Shown in pieces: positions 15,196 to 24,313 of a stretch of 64,000 bases of DNA. Origin of the DNA: Desulfobacterium sp. Its GTDB lineage: Bacteria; Desulfobacterota; Desulfobacteria; Desulfobacterales; Desulfobacteraceae. A program made the translations under genes and the position numbers. Position 1 is the first letter of the stretch; each line of letters begins with the position of its first letter. Location of the stretch: contig JAQYWC010000048.1 in the NCBI GenBank assembly GCA_030145245.1, positions 124,001-188,000 of the forward strand. The letters are read 5' to 3'. The notes beneath the pieces are model-generated. The model had not been told where the DNA came from. It ran no database searches and saw only the letters and a program-made list of their open reading frames with translations.

Positions 15196-15873
15196 ATGAA
15201 ATTGTTGATTATTGAGGATGACCCGGAGATTGCCGGTTTCATCAAAAAGGGATTGACCCAGGAGGGGTTTGTGGTGGACCATGCCGCAGACGGCGAGGAG
15301 GGCCTGGCCCTGGCCCTGGCCGAATCCTATGATGCGGCCGTGATCGATCTCATGCTTCCGAAATTGAGCGGGCTGTCCGTGATCGAGACCCTGAGGAAGC
15401 GGAACATCAACCTGCCGGTGCTGATCCTGAGTGCCATGCGCTCGGTGGACGACCGGGTGCGGGGCATCCAGAAGGGCGGGGATGATTACCTGGTCAAACC
15501 CTTTGCCTTTTCCGAACTGCTGGTGAGAATACAGGCCCTGATCCGCAGGTCCAGCGGGACCATAGAGCCATCGGGGCTCACGGTGGGGGATCTTTCCCTG
15601 GATCTGCTGACCCGTGAGGTGATCCGAAACGGTGTCTCCATCGATCTTCAGCCCCGTGAGTTTTCCCTGCTGGAATATATGATGCGGAATGTGGATCGCC
15701 CGGTTTCCAAAACCATGATTTTGGAAAAGATCTGGGATTTTCACTTTGATCCCCAGACCAATGTGGTGGACGTTCTGGTCTGCCGACTGAGAAACAAGGT
15801 GGATAAAGGGTTTTCCGAGAAACTGATCCACACCATCCGCGGGCTGGGGTATGTCCTTAAAACAGAGGTTTAA
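15196..15873 (+). CDS. OmpR-family response regulator
   Basis: 225 residues from the ATG at 15196, with AAGGA 10 bases upstream. The receiver domain has the acidic pair EDD (7-9), the phosphoacceptor D51 in AVIDLMLPKLSG, and Lys in DYLVKPFAF. A winged-helix OmpR/PhoB DNA-binding domain occupies about 125-220 (LQPREFSLLEYMMRNVDRPVS, then TNVVDVLVCRLRNKVD). The kinase gene starts inside its 3' end (23-base overlap). It is divergent from the cytochrome biogenesis operon, whose first gene starts 266 bases away. Confidence 0.95.
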   Translation: MKLLIIEDDPEIAGFIKKGLTQEGFVVDHAADGEEGLALALAESYDAAVIDLMLPKLSGLSVIETLRKRNINLPVLILSAMRSVDDRVRGIQKGGDDYLVKPFAFSELLVRIQALIRRSSGTIEPSGLTVGDLSLDLLTREVIRNGVSIDLQPREFSLLEYMMRNVDRPVSKTMILEKIWDFHFDPQTNVVDVLVCRLRNKVDKGFSEKLIHTIRGLGYVLKTEV

Positions 15874-17314
15874 CCTTAAAAAACGGTTTAAAGGATCAAT
15901 ACCGCTCAGGTTTCCGGCAACCATCGGCTTTAAGGTGGCGCTCTGGTACGCAGGTTTCTTTATCTTAAGTTCGGTGCTCCTGTTTCTGATGGCCTACTAT
16001 TATTTCTCATCCATCCTGGTGGAGCAGGACCGTGAAGAGATATTGCAGGAGCTGACCGAGATCTCCTCCCTCTATGGGATCGGCGGCATCCATGCCCTTG
16101 ATACGTTTTTGCAGGGCAACACCGCTACCCGCAGGTCAAAGCCTTTGTTCATGCGGATTGCCAATTCGGAAAATGAAACCATCCATCTGTTTTCACCCGG
16201 GAAGTGGAAGGATTTCAACCTGTCCATGCTGGAAAAGAACAACTTTTGCAGGAGCGAGTGCAGCCGGACCTGGATCCAGATCGCCTCTGACAACGGGGAT
16301 TATGTGCTGGATATCAAATCCAGCCTCCTGACCCGGGGCCACTGGGTTCAGGTGGGGATAAGCAGCCAGGGCAGGGAAAAGGTGCTTCAACAGTTTCAAA
16401 GGATCTTTCTGGTGGTGATGGTGCCATTGTTTATCCTGGGGCTTGGCGGCGGGCTCTTCCTCTCCAGGCGGATTCTCCAGCCCCTGCGTCATATGATCCG
16501 TACGGTTCGTTCCATTGATATTGGCAGGAAGACAGCCACGGTGCCCCGCACCATGTCCGGAGATGAACTGGATGAGCTGGCAGGCCTTTTCAACGGGATG
16601 CTCGGCAATATTCACAGGCTTGTTGGAGGGATGAAAAACTCCCTGGACAACGTGGCCCATGACCTGAGAACCCCCATGACCCGGCTCAGGAACATCTCAG
16701 AGATGGCGCTCAGGGAAAAAGAGGATCTGCCCCTGATGAGGGCGGCCCTTGAAAAGGGGATAGAGGAGTCGGACAACATCCTCGGGATGCTGAACACCCT
16801 GATGGACATATCCGAGGCCGAGACCGGGTCCATGAATCTCCAGATCCGGCGGGCGAATGTCTCGGACCTGGTGGCCAATATCGCGGATATGTACCAGTTT
16901 GTTGCGGAAGAGAAGTCAATCGTGCTTCAGCTCGCGGTTGAGGAAAATTTGTGGGCTGAGGTGGATGCCGGCCGGATCAGCCAGGCCCTGGCAAACATTG
17001 TGGACAATGCCATCAAGTTTACCCCTGCCGGCGGAACCATTACCCTGGAAGCCTTTGGTTCCGGGGCCCATGTGATCATCAAAACCCGTGATACCGGATC
17101 GGGCATCGCCCCGGACGATCTTTCCCGCATCTTTCGACGGCTCTACCGGGGGGATGCAAGCCGCAGTGAAAAAGGGCTCGGCCTGGGGCTCAGCCTGGTC
17201 AAGGGGATCATCAATGCCCACAAGGGCCGTATCCAGGTTGAAAGCAAACCCGGAAAGGGATCCGTGTTTGTGATTCATCTGGTGAAGTCCGGAAAGGGCC
17301 TGCCAAAGGTGTGA
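15851..17314 (+). CDS. Membrane sensor histidine kinase
   Basis: 487 residues. Span 1 is about 29-52, then a periplasmic domain of about 130 residues holding two Cys (NFCRSECSR), then span 2 about 186-205. A HAMP domain and the dimerisation box NVAHDLRTPMTRLR follow, with phosphoacceptor H270. The ATP-binding domain has N (ALANIVDNAIKF), DTGSGIAP and GLGLGLSLVKGI boxes. The layout is like CusS-type metal sensors, but no metal-export genes are adjacent, so the ligand is unknown. It is co-transcribed and overlapping with the response regulator. Confidence 0.94.
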   Translation: MSLKQRFNLKKRFKGSIPLRFPATIGFKVALWYAGFFILSSVLLFLMAYYYFSSILVEQDREEILQELTEISSLYGIGGIHALDTFLQGNTATRRSKPLFMRIANSENETIHLFSPGKWKDFNLSMLEKNNFCRSECSRTWIQIASDNGDYVLDIKSSLLTRGHWVQVGISSQGREKVLQQFQRIFLVVMVPLFILGLGGGLFLSRRILQPLRHMIRTVRSIDIGRKTATVPRTMSGDELDELAGLFNGMLGNIHRLVGGMKNSLDNVAHDLRTPMTRLRNISEMALREKEDLPLMRAALEKGIEESDNILGMLNTLMDISEAETGSMNLQIRRANVSDLVANIADMYQFVAEEKSIVLQLAVEENLWAEVDAGRISQALANIVDNAIKFTPAGGTITLEAFGSGAHVIIKTRDTGSGIAPDDLSRIFRRLYRGDASRSEKGLGLGLSLVKGIINAHKGRIQVESKPGKGSVFVIHLVKSGKGLPKV

Positions 17315-17401
17315 CAGCCCCCGACATATGGCTTGAAAAGTGAATTCAGCCTTGACACTGGGGTCCATTCAAAGAATACTCAACACAGGAGGAATGAACC
17401 C

Positions 17402-18070
17402 ATGGCGTTGAAATCCGTACCCACCAGGGGGCGAACCCTGGATCACGCAGCCCTTGTGTACGATCTTCTTGAACCCGTCTTACTGCTCGGAAAACAGGCG
17501 GAATACGATAACCACATTGTTTCTTTGCTTGGGCTTAAGGGCGCCCATCGGGTCCTTGATCTTGGGTGCGGCACCGGGGTGCTCACCCGGATGATTGCAG
17601 ACAGGCTTGATGCAGGCGGAGAGGCCGTGGGCATTGATGCTGCGGCCAATATGATAACGGTGGCCCAAAAAAAGCGCGCCAGTCGGAATTGCCGTTTTGA
17701 AGTGATGGCGGCCGAATCCCTGTCCTATGACGCTGAGTCCTTTGATGCCGTGGTGTCCAGCCTTTTCTTTCACCATGTGCCCCTTGATCTGAAAGAAAAA
17801 GCCCTTTCAGAAGCATTTCGTGTGCTGGGGCCGGGGGGGCGGCTGGTGATCGCCGACATGCATCTGCCCACCACCTTCATGGGGGCACTTGTGTCCCATG
17901 TGTCCCGCTGGTTTTTCATGCAGCCCCAGATCGGTGAAAATATCCGGGGCGTCCTGCCTGATCTCATTGAAAAGGCAGGGTTTCAACGGCCGGAAATCAT
18001 TGCCACCTATTTCGGGTACATTGCCCTGTTCCACACCCTGAAGTCCCATGGATCTTCCCACGCGAATTGA
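17402..18070 (+). CDS. Class I SAM-dependent methyltransferase (UbiE-like)
   Basis: 222 residues from the ATG at 17402, which has AGGAGG about 10 bases upstream. Motif I VLDLGCGTGVLTRM and the acidic end of strand 2 (AVGIDAA) form the SAM site. The FDAVVSSLFFHHVPLDLKEKALSEAFRVLGPGGRLVIADMH region is like UbiE/MenG and small-molecule methyltransferases. There is no clear substrate. The polyprenyl-synthase-like gene 75 bases downstream makes a quinone or isoprenoid substrate possible, but this is inferred from position only. Confidence 0.87.
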   Translation: MALKSVPTRGRTLDHAALVYDLLEPVLLLGKQAEYDNHIVSLLGLKGAHRVLDLGCGTGVLTRMIADRLDAGGEAVGIDAAANMITVAQKKRASRNCRFEVMAAESLSYDAESFDAVVSSLFFHHVPLDLKEKALSEAFRVLGPGGRLVIADMHLPTTFMGALVSHVSRWFFMQPQIGENIRGVLPDLIEKAGFQRPEIIATYFGYIALFHTLKSHGSSHAN

Positions 18071-18145
18071 TCGTTGCTTTTCCTGTTTCAATACGGCATG
18101 GGATCGATTCATGTGTGAGGAGCTAAAACATCAAGGAGGTGCAAC

Positions 18146-19159
18146 ATGGAAAAGCACTCAGACCCTATTGCTCAGATGGAAAATGCGGAGCCGGTGAAAA
18201 AGTTGCTGGAGGAGCTCAGGGCCGGTCTTTTCAATTACTGGGAACTTGCGGAAGGTGTCCTTGGCAGGGGCGGTGTGACGCTCAGGCCTCCCAGTGAAGC
18301 GTATTTTTCATTTGAAAGGAATTTTTTCTCGTTCCTGTTCCTCTATTCCTTTTACCGGGCCAATATTCCAAAATCCCGCCGTATCCTGTACGCGGCGACC
18401 CTCCAGTGCCTGCGGGGCATGGTGACCGGTTGTGACAACCTGCTGGATGATGAATACAAAAAGACCCTGGACACGGACATCCCGGAAACAGGGTTCAGGT
18501 TTCGCTCGGTGATCGATATCATGGTTTCGGACCGGGTGCTTTTTCAGCTCCTCCTTAAAACCTGTATGGAGCAGGGAATCGGCCTTGACAAGCTTGGGAC
18601 GGCCGTTGCGTCTTCCATGAAGACCATGACCCAAAGCGGGGTGCAGGAGGCGGCTGAGGAAGCGGGAATCACAACCATCCTTTTGCCGGACGACCTGCTT
18701 CGGACCATCCACCACTATAAAACGGGTATTCTGTTCAAGTGCCCCTGGGATATCCCCCTGACCATGGAAACCTTTGATCTGTCTCAAATAGAGCCTTTGC
18801 TGGAGGGGCTCTATCTGATCGGCATGGGATGCCAGATCATGGACGATATGGTGGATTTCATGTCAGATCTTGAGCGGAAACGACATAACTACCTGGTCTC
18901 TTTGATCTATTACAGCTCCAACCCGGTTGAGAAAACCCGGCTTCAGGAACTGATGGTCAGGGGAGGGCGACAGCGGCTGACGGTGGCCCTTGCAAAGGAT
19001 TTTCCAGACAGCCTTGTAACGGCATCTGAAACCTCCCATGATTTTTTAAAACGCGGCCTGAACTTACTCTTTTCCGATCACCACCGGTTCCTTGTGGAAC
19101 CGTCCATCCGATTTCTGGAAAAACGGATAGGTGTCGCCCATTTCATGTCCGGCGGTTAA
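18146..19159 (+). CDS. Polyprenyl-diphosphate-synthase-like protein
   Basis: 337 helical residues with two Asp-rich sites in the places expected for trans-isoprenyl diphosphate synthases. The first is CDNLLDDEYKK (D97, D101, D102), where the last Asp of DDxxD is replaced; the second is QIMDDMVDFMSDLERKRHNY (D233, D234, D237), which is intact. Sequence outside these motifs is unlike IspA or IspB, so it is a divergent class I isoprenoid enzyme. An altered first motif may mean a different prenyl substrate, a terpene-cyclase-like reaction, or loss of chain elongation. The ribosome site AAGGAGGTG is strong. The downstream flavodoxin converges and overlaps by 4 bases. Confidence 0.7.
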   Translation: MEKHSDPIAQMENAEPVKKLLEELRAGLFNYWELAEGVLGRGGVTLRPPSEAYFSFERNFFSFLFLYSFYRANIPKSRRILYAATLQCLRGMVTGCDNLLDDEYKKTLDTDIPETGFRFRSVIDIMVSDRVLFQLLLKTCMEQGIGLDKLGTAVASSMKTMTQSGVQEAAEEAGITTILLPDDLLRTIHHYKTGILFKCPWDIPLTMETFDLSQIEPLLEGLYLIGMGCQIMDDMVDFMSDLERKRHNYLVSLIYYSSNPVEKTRLQELMVRGGRQRLTVALAKDFPDSLVTASETSHDFLKRGLNLLFSDHHRFLVEPSIRFLEKRIGVAHFMSGG

Positions 19160-19584
19160 AGTTTGGTGAGCTCCTTGCCGTAGTCCTGGGCCATGGGGAT
19201 GGCTCCCTCCAGCCCGCTCGCCTTGAGCATCAGTGGGGAGGATGTCATCTTCATCTTGAAGATGTGCTCCATGGTGCCGAAGATTCGCTGGGTGGCTTCG
19301 GCGCTCCAGCCGTAGGAGCCGAATGCGCCTCCCGGAAGATTTTCAAGCTCTGCCCGCTCTGCCATGAACAACACCTGCTTCATGGTGGAGATCATGTCGC
19401 CGTGGTAGGTGGCGGATCCAAAGGCATAGCCGTCAAACCCCTTGAGTTCCTCTTCTGATTTGATCTCATTGCCCTTTTTGAGGGTTGCGCCGTGGCCTGC
19501 GATTCGTATCCCTTCGGCAATGAGTTCGGCTATCTTCAGGGTCTCTCCGGTGCGTGATGCATGGACAATTAAATATTCCCCCAT
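19156..19584 (-). CDS. Flavodoxin-domain protein
   Basis: About 142 residues from the ATG at 19584 (AAGGAGA upstream). The FMN phosphate loop is HASRTGETLKIAE at about residues 8-20, and flavin-contact loops appear as FGSATYHGDM and FGSYGWSAEA. This is a short-chain flavodoxin of the FprA C-terminal or flavodoxin-4 type, a one- or two-electron carrier in the cytoplasm. It follows the FMN dehydrogenase gene at 65 bases on the same strand and may be transcribed with it. Confidence 0.88.
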   Translation of the reverse strand: MGEYLIVHASRTGETLKIAELIAEGIRIAGHGATLKKGNEIKSEEELKGFDGYAFGSATYHGDMISTMKQVLFMAERAELENLPGGAFGSYGWSAEATQRIFGTMEHIFKMKMTSSPLMLKASGLEGAIPMAQDYGKELTKL

Positions 19585-19649
19585 TGATCTTCTCCTTATC
19601 CCTTGGTTGAATAACATGTTGTGGTTGGTTGTTTCTATCTTTTGTTTCT

Positions 19650-20804
19650 TCAGCAGAGGATCTTACTGTTTGCCCCCCGGGCGCTTGCCTGTCCTGTCAT
19701 GAAGAGTGCTTTTTTGAGCACCTTGTGGATGTGGTCAAGATGGAGCTTTACCCCAAGGCTTCCGCCGCCAACGGCAGCCCGGATGATGTCCCGGCCAAGG
19801 AGAACGGCATCTGCCCCTGACGCCAGCATTTTCAACACATCATATCCGGTCCTGACGCCTCCGTCCGCCGTGATGAAAACCCTGCCCTTGAGGCGGTGGC
19901 AGATTTCCGGCAGCACCTCGGCTGTGCCCGGTACCGAGTCCAGGACCCGTCCCCCATGGTTGGAGACGGAAACCACCTTAACGCCTGCCTCGGCACAGGC
20001 CTCGGCATCGTCAGGGTCCATGATGCCCTTTGCGATAAAGGGCAGGGAGGAGAACTCCACAAGCTCCCGGATCTCGGCCATGCTTTTCCGGAACACGGGC
20101 TGGCCGTGTTTTGCCATGATGGTGGAGCCGCATCCGTCAAGGTCCATGCCCACTGCAGGGCAGCCCGCCTCCTCGGCAAGGGAGATCAGTTTTTTCAGTA
20201 CATCCTGGGCCCTGGGCTTGAAGATGGGAATCCCGTGGCCCTTTTCCTGTTTGAGCACCCTGAGGGCCGGATTGTTCTCAGGGGTGTAGAACCAGGTGTC
20301 CCCCCGCCAGCCAATGGTGCCGGCTTCCCTGCTTCCCCGGACCACGGCCCTGCAGAAATCGACCTCTGAGACCACGTTGTTGTAGCGTTCGATGCCGGCC
20401 GTGGAGGCGGCCATCACCGGGAAATCCAGGTCCAGGCCGAGGAAGCGGGTGCGGGTGTCGGGCTCCACATGTTCGCCCACCACCCGGGTCTTTAGCCGGA
20501 TGGCGGAAAGGGCCAGGGCGTTGGCCCTGAATCCCGCCCCCTGGCCTGCGCCGCCAAAGCCGATGGGCTTGCCATAGGCCTCTTTCTGGCAGATCTTGTC
20601 AAAGTTGCCGTCACAGGCCGGATAGGCGGCGCAGAGGCCCTTGAGCCGCTTTCTTGCAATGTCCCGGACATCCTCAGGGGTCTTGGGAATGCCCGCCTCT
20701 TTGTCCGTGAGCATGATCTTCTCCCCAGAGCAGTTGGGGCAGCGTTCGGGTTGATCCTTGGAACTTGTCTCGGTGTGACACAGGGTGCAGTACCAGTGGG
20801 TCAT
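19650..20804 (-). CDS. FMN-dependent alpha-hydroxy-acid dehydrogenase with rubredoxin-like head
   Basis: 384 residues. A zinc/iron knuckle opens the protein (C6-xx-C9, C22-xx-C25). The rest is the TIM-barrel of the lactate dehydrogenase/glycolate oxidase/isopentenyl-isomerase group: AASTAGIERYN, GIMDPDDAEACAEAGVKVVSVSNHGGRVLDS with the conserved His, then ADGGVRTGYDVLKMLASGADAVLLGRD. The N-terminal knuckle is not part of classical L-lactate dehydrogenases and could pass electrons to or from rubredoxin-like partners. It lies between 2-oxoacid oxidoreductase genes and flavodoxin, suggesting oxidation of a 2-hydroxy acid to the 2-oxo acid used next door (inference). Confidence 0.88.
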   Translation of the reverse strand: MTHWYCTLCHTETSSKDQPERCPNCSGEKIMLTDKEAGIPKTPEDVRDIARKRLKGLCAAYPACDGNFDKICQKEAYGKPIGFGGAGQGAGFRANALALSAIRLKTRVVGEHVEPDTRTRFLGLDLDFPVMAASTAGIERYNNVVSEVDFCRAVVRGSREAGTIGWRGDTWFYTPENNPALRVLKQEKGHGIPIFKPRAQDVLKKLISLAEEAGCPAVGMDLDGCGSTIMAKHGQPVFRKSMAEIRELVEFSSLPFIAKGIMDPDDAEACAEAGVKVVSVSNHGGRVLDSVPGTAEVLPEICHRLKGRVFITADGGVRTGYDVLKMLASGADAVLLGRDIIRAAVGGGSLGVKLHLDHIHKVLKKALFMTGQASARGANSKILC

Positions 20805-20826
20805 GATTTTTCCTCATCTTTTGGGG

Positions 20827-21675
20827 TTATAAAAGGAATTTTTCAATGGTGTCCCTGTCATAGTCGTGGGATATCAATGGGGGGCCGTTAAGGTGGTTCA
20901 CCCGGTCATGGAAGGTGGGGGTCTCCTTTTGGAACAGGATGCCCAGGGGGATCTTCTCCTCCATCTCCAGGCTTCGCTCCATGGCCAGGGTCAGGCTGCC
21001 TGGGTCGTGGTCCGTATCGTCCAGATTATAGACCCGCTCCTTATACCATTTCATGGTGTTGAGGCGGTTGAACGAGACACAGGGCTGGAGCACATCGATC
21101 ATGGAAAAGCCCTTGTGGGCCATGGCCTGGGTAATGAGCCGGGTCAGCTGGCCGGTGTTTCCCGAGAATCCCCGTGCAACAAATCCTGCTCCCTGGGTGA
21201 GGGCCAGGGCCAGGGGGCTGAAGGGGGAGGACATGGTGCCGGCCGGCTGGATCGGGGTGGGCATGCCCATGGTGGTCGTGGGGGATGCCTGGCCCTTGGT
21301 CAGGCCGTAGACCATGTTGTTGTGAACGATCAGGGTGATGTCGATGTTGCGCCGGATGGCGGAAAGGAAGTGGTTGCCCCCTTCTCCGTAGCAGTCCCCG
21401 TCGCCGGAGTTGACGATGATGTTGAGATTACGGTTTGCGATTTTTGCCCCGGTGGCCGCGGGCAGGGCCCGGCCGTGGAGGGAGTGGAACATGTTGCAAT
21501 GGAGAAAGTGGGGGGTCTTTCCGGCCTGGCCGATGCCGGAGACCAGGAGTACATCACTTGGGGAAAGTCCCTGGTCGGAAAAGGCCTGTTTCATGGCCAG
21601 AAGGATCGGGAAGTTGCCGCAGCCCGGGCACCACTTGTTTTCAAAGTCGTTGTCAAAGGTTTTTAGGGTTGCCAT
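20827..21675 (-). CDS. 2-oxoacid:ferredoxin oxidoreductase, beta subunit
   Basis: 282 residues from the ATG at 21675, 2 bases after the alpha gene stop. The thiamine-diphosphate subunit signature is complete: KWCPGCGNFPIL with cluster Cys, SGIGQAGKTPHFL, and the TPP/Mg motif GDGDCYGEGGNHFLSAIRRN, followed by NNMVYGLTKGQASPTT. Substrate is probably 2-oxoglutarate or a related acid (KorB type) because the partner is a gamma-alpha fusion; the sequence does not settle it. The reaction yields acyl-CoA, CO2 and reduced ferredoxin. Confidence 0.92.
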   Translation of the reverse strand: MATLKTFDNDFENKWCPGCGNFPILLAMKQAFSDQGLSPSDVLLVSGIGQAGKTPHFLHCNMFHSLHGRALPAATGAKIANRNLNIIVNSGDGDCYGEGGNHFLSAIRRNIDITLIVHNNMVYGLTKGQASPTTTMGMPTPIQPAGTMSSPFSPLALALTQGAGFVARGFSGNTGQLTRLITQAMAHKGFSMIDVLQPCVSFNRLNTMKWYKERVYNLDDTDHDPGSLTLAMERSLEMEEKIPLGILFQKETPTFHDRVNHLNGPPLISHDYDRDTIEKFLL

Positions 21676-21677
21676 GG

Positions 21678-23375
21678 TTACGCTATGATCTCCTTTGCTT
21701 TGTCCATGATGTAATCGGGGTAAAAGGGCCTGCCGTCGTACTTGAGGATGGAGAGGGTGGCCTTGATGCCTGTCTCCTGGGCAATGAGTTTTCCCAGCTG
21801 GGCCGTGGAATTCTGCTCCACCAGGATCAGGGTCTTGTTTTCGATCATCGTCTTTATGCGTTCGCCATCCATGGGCCAAAGTTCCTCAAAAATTATCCAT
21901 CCCAGGTCGAATCCCTGGTCCCGTAACTTTTCTCCTGCCTCCTGCACCACCCCGCCCGGGCTTCCCCAGCATAGAAGGAGAATCGTGCTCTCCGGGTGGC
22001 CGGCCAGGGGCATCTCCAGCTCGGTTTTCATGGCGGTAAGCTTGGCGTTTCGTTTGTCCATCATCCTGACCCTGACTGCTGGGTCCTCGGTGATATGACC
22101 CGCTTCATCGTGCTCATTGCCCAGGGCTCTTACCAGGGCTTTGCCCATGCATGGAAGGGCCCTGGGGGAGAGACCTGTTTCCGTGAACCGGTAGCGCTTG
22201 TAGGTTTCCGGGGCGTCCATCTCTTCAGGGTTGACGATGAAGGTCTCAGGCCCGGCCGGGGCCGGAAAGGGTTCCTGGGTCACCCGGGTGGTTGTCAGAT
22301 ACTGGTCCATGAGGAGGATCACGGGCACCTGGTACTTCTCACTCAGGGTGAACGCCTTTTTTGTCAACTGAAAGGTTGCAGCCGGGGAGGCCGGGGCAAA
22401 CACGAATCGCGGAAAATCGTCCTGGGAGGCCTGGATAGTAAAGAGCAGGTCTGCCTGGGCCGTTCGCGTGGCCATGCCCGTGGCGGGACCGGGGCGCTGG
22501 GCGTTGATGATTACCAGGGGGGTCTCGCTGATGGCCGCCTGGCCCAAGGCTTCGGTCATGAGACAGAAGCCCCCGCCGGAGGTGGTGGTAAGCGATCTTG
22601 CCCCGGCAAAGGAGGCGCCCATGGCCATGGTTACGGCGGCGATTTCGTCCTCTGCCTGCTCCACCACCAGGGGAAGGGTCTTTGAAAAGGGCACGACATT
22701 GGAGATGATGCCTGTGGCTGGGCTCATGGGGTAGAAGGAGTAGAACCGGCAGTCGGAGGCGATGGCCCCAAGGGCGGCTGCCTTTGCCCCTGTCATGAGT
22801 ATCCGGTCCTCTTTTTTGCCGTTCCAGTCAAGGTTTTTGGCCAGACGGATCTCCCGGGCTGCGTCATACCCCTTTTGTGCGGCAGTGACGTTCAGGTCGA
22901 CGATCCGGTCTCCCTTGGCGCTGAATTTCTTCACAAGAACGCCCTCGAGGAGGGAAAAGGGAGCCCCCATGATGGCAAGGGCCGCGCCTGCCGCCACGGT
23001 GTTTGCCGTGATTACATTGCCGGCCTCCTTTGCAAGATCCGCCACCGGAAGATGGAGGGTCGAGGGGGTGGATCTCTCCCGGGCAGTTGAGTTGAGAATG
23101 GAGACAGCCGTGTCACTGAGGTTGTCCCGGTTCAGCTCAACGGTCTTTTGGTCGATGGCAACCAGAATGTCGATGCGGTTGCCCGGAGCGGTAAGGGGGG
23201 TGTCGCTAATTCTCAGGAGGTTGAAATTATGTCCTCCCCGGATCCGTGATTCAAAGTCATCCACAGAAAAGGTAAACAGGCCGGCCCCATGGCAAACCTC
23301 CCCAAGCAGGGTGCCGATGGTCTGGATTCCCTGGCCAGCCTCTCCTCCGATTTTAAGTGTTAGGTCTGTCGTCAT
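21678..23375 (-). CDS. 2-oxoacid:ferredoxin oxidoreductase, fused gamma-alpha subunit
   Basis: 565 residues. The N-terminal gamma domain about 1-185 begins with GGEAGQGIQTIGTLLGEV. The alpha (pyrimidine-binding) domain about 200-400 contains FYPMSPATGIISN, EQAEDEIAAVTMAMGASFAGARSLTTTSGGG. A C-terminal transketolase-like domain ends with LVEQNSTAQLGKLI. This fused form is usual for KorA-like enzymes of deltaproteobacteria and actinobacteria. Start ATG 23375 has AAGGAGAAA upstream. A candidate sigma-54 promoter lies about 65 bases before it at 23440-23455. Confidence 0.93.
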   Translation of the reverse strand: MTTDLTLKIGGEAGQGIQTIGTLLGEVCHGAGLFTFSVDDFESRIRGGHNFNLLRISDTPLTAPGNRIDILVAIDQKTVELNRDNLSDTAVSILNSTARERSTPSTLHLPVADLAKEAGNVITANTVAAGAALAIMGAPFSLLEGVLVKKFSAKGDRIVDLNVTAAQKGYDAAREIRLAKNLDWNGKKEDRILMTGAKAAALGAIASDCRFYSFYPMSPATGIISNVVPFSKTLPLVVEQAEDEIAAVTMAMGASFAGARSLTTTSGGGFCLMTEALGQAAISETPLVIINAQRPGPATGMATRTAQADLLFTIQASQDDFPRFVFAPASPAATFQLTKKAFTLSEKYQVPVILLMDQYLTTTRVTQEPFPAPAGPETFIVNPEEMDAPETYKRYRFTETGLSPRALPCMGKALVRALGNEHDEAGHITEDPAVRVRMMDKRNAKLTAMKTELEMPLAGHPESTILLLCWGSPGGVVQEAGEKLRDQGFDLGWIIFEELWPMDGERIKTMIENKTLILVEQNSTAQLGKLIAQETGIKATLSILKYDGRPFYPDYIMDKAKEIIA

Positions 23376-23439
23376 TTTTTCTCCTTGGAACGTCTTGGTT
23401 TTGGGCTGCCTGAATCGTTGTTGCGATGCCTAACAGAAC

Positions 23440-23455
23440 AGCAAGATTCAGGCCA
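23440..23455 (-). promoter_or_regulatory. Candidate sigma-54 promoter of the 2-oxoacid oxidoreductase genes
   Basis: On the minus strand TGGCCTGAATCTTGCT has the required GG-N10-GC spacing, with a full -12 TTGCT and a -24 TGGC match. An inverted pair CCTGAATC/GATTCAGG (23409-23416, 23445-23452) overlaps it. I see no gene in the rest of 23376-23714. Confidence 0.45.
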
Positions 23456-23714
23456 TGACCTGGTGTTTTGTTGTGGGATGCAAAAAGACATTTTTTATCC
23501 ATGGCAACTTCATATGGTACGGAATGTGTATACGGCCTAGTGATAAAAAATGTTTTCATTTTTATTGTAAATATGGTTTTGTGTTGTAAAGCATCACACA
23601 AAAAATCCTATTTCAAAAGCATGCAGATCAATTTTCTTTCATTTTTAATGGATTCTCTGGAAAAGACGCTCTTCAGGTCGGGGCAGGGAATGCACAGCAA
23701 AGGATGAGTAGACT

Positions 23715-23981
23715 ATGGCATATGACAGCGCAAAAATATATTCGTTGAGCACATGCAGCCATTGCAAGGCCGCAAAGCGCTTTCTGGGTGAGTGTAAGGT
23801 GAAGTACGAGTTCGTGGATGTGGACAGCCTGACCGGGGAAGAGCGCCAGGCGATCCTCACTGATATCAAGGAGCTGAATCCCAGGTGTTCTTTCCCAACC
23901 ATCGTCATTGGAGATACCGTTATCGTGGGGTTCCATGAGGATAAGATCAGGGAGGCTTTGGGAATCAAAAATGGAGATTAA
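23715..23981 (+). CDS. Glutaredoxin-family protein
   Basis: 88 residues with the thioredoxin fold of small glutaredoxins. The active site is STCSHCKAAKRF (C14, C17), the cis-Pro loop is RCSFPTIVIGD, and the end contains FHEDKIREALG. In glutathione-poor anaerobes such proteins usually work with thioredoxin reductase or ferredoxin-thioredoxin reductase. The next gene is exactly such a protein and starts 10 bases before this stop. The two probably form one redox pair at the head of the citrate synthase cluster. Confidence 0.9.
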   Translation: MAYDSAKIYSLSTCSHCKAAKRFLGECKVKYEFVDVDSLTGEERQAILTDIKELNPRCSFPTIVIGDTVIVGFHEDKIREALGIKNGD

Positions 23982-24300
23982 GACACTTTACGAGACGCTC
24001 AGGAAGATTCAGGAGCCCAAGGGGTATTTCTTTAACAAGGACCTTGACCTTGTGTTCGAGCTCCTTGAAGCCCTTCTTTTGAACAAGGAGAGTTACGGAT
24101 ATATGGCCTGCCCCTGCCGTTTGGCATCCGGGGACCGGGACCATGACCGGGACATCTTGTGCCCCTGCGATTACAGGGAGCCGGATGTGAAAGAGTATGG
24201 GGCCTGCTTTTGCGGCTTGTACGTATCCCGGGAGCTGAAGCAGGGGCAAAGGAGTGCGGAGTATGTCCCGGAGAGGCGGGACCCGGACAGGTTCGTTTGA
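23971..24300 (+). CDS. Ferredoxin-thioredoxin reductase catalytic-chain-like protein
   Basis: 109 residues from the ATG at 23971, overlapping the glutaredoxin gene. The cluster and disulfide motifs are in FTR order: C47-P-C49, C64-P-C66-D-Y-R, then C79-F-C81-G-L-Y. In plant-type FTR the last motif is CHC, with the His close to the cluster; here Phe replaces it. The fold probably carries a [4Fe-4S] cluster next to a redox disulfide. It likely passes electrons from ferredoxin to the glutaredoxin encoded before it. The His replacement may alter the one-electron chemistry. Confidence 0.85.
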   Translation: MEIKTLYETLRKIQEPKGYFFNKDLDLVFELLEALLLNKESYGYMACPCRLASGDRDHDRDILCPCDYREPDVKEYGACFCGLYVSRELKQGQRSAEYVPERRDPDRFV

Positions 24301-24313
24301 TAAAGGAGGTGTC

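Noticed and set aside
14995-15924. A 309-codon minus-strand frame
   Set aside because: It is antisense to the OmpR-type regulator; no ribosome site or domain.
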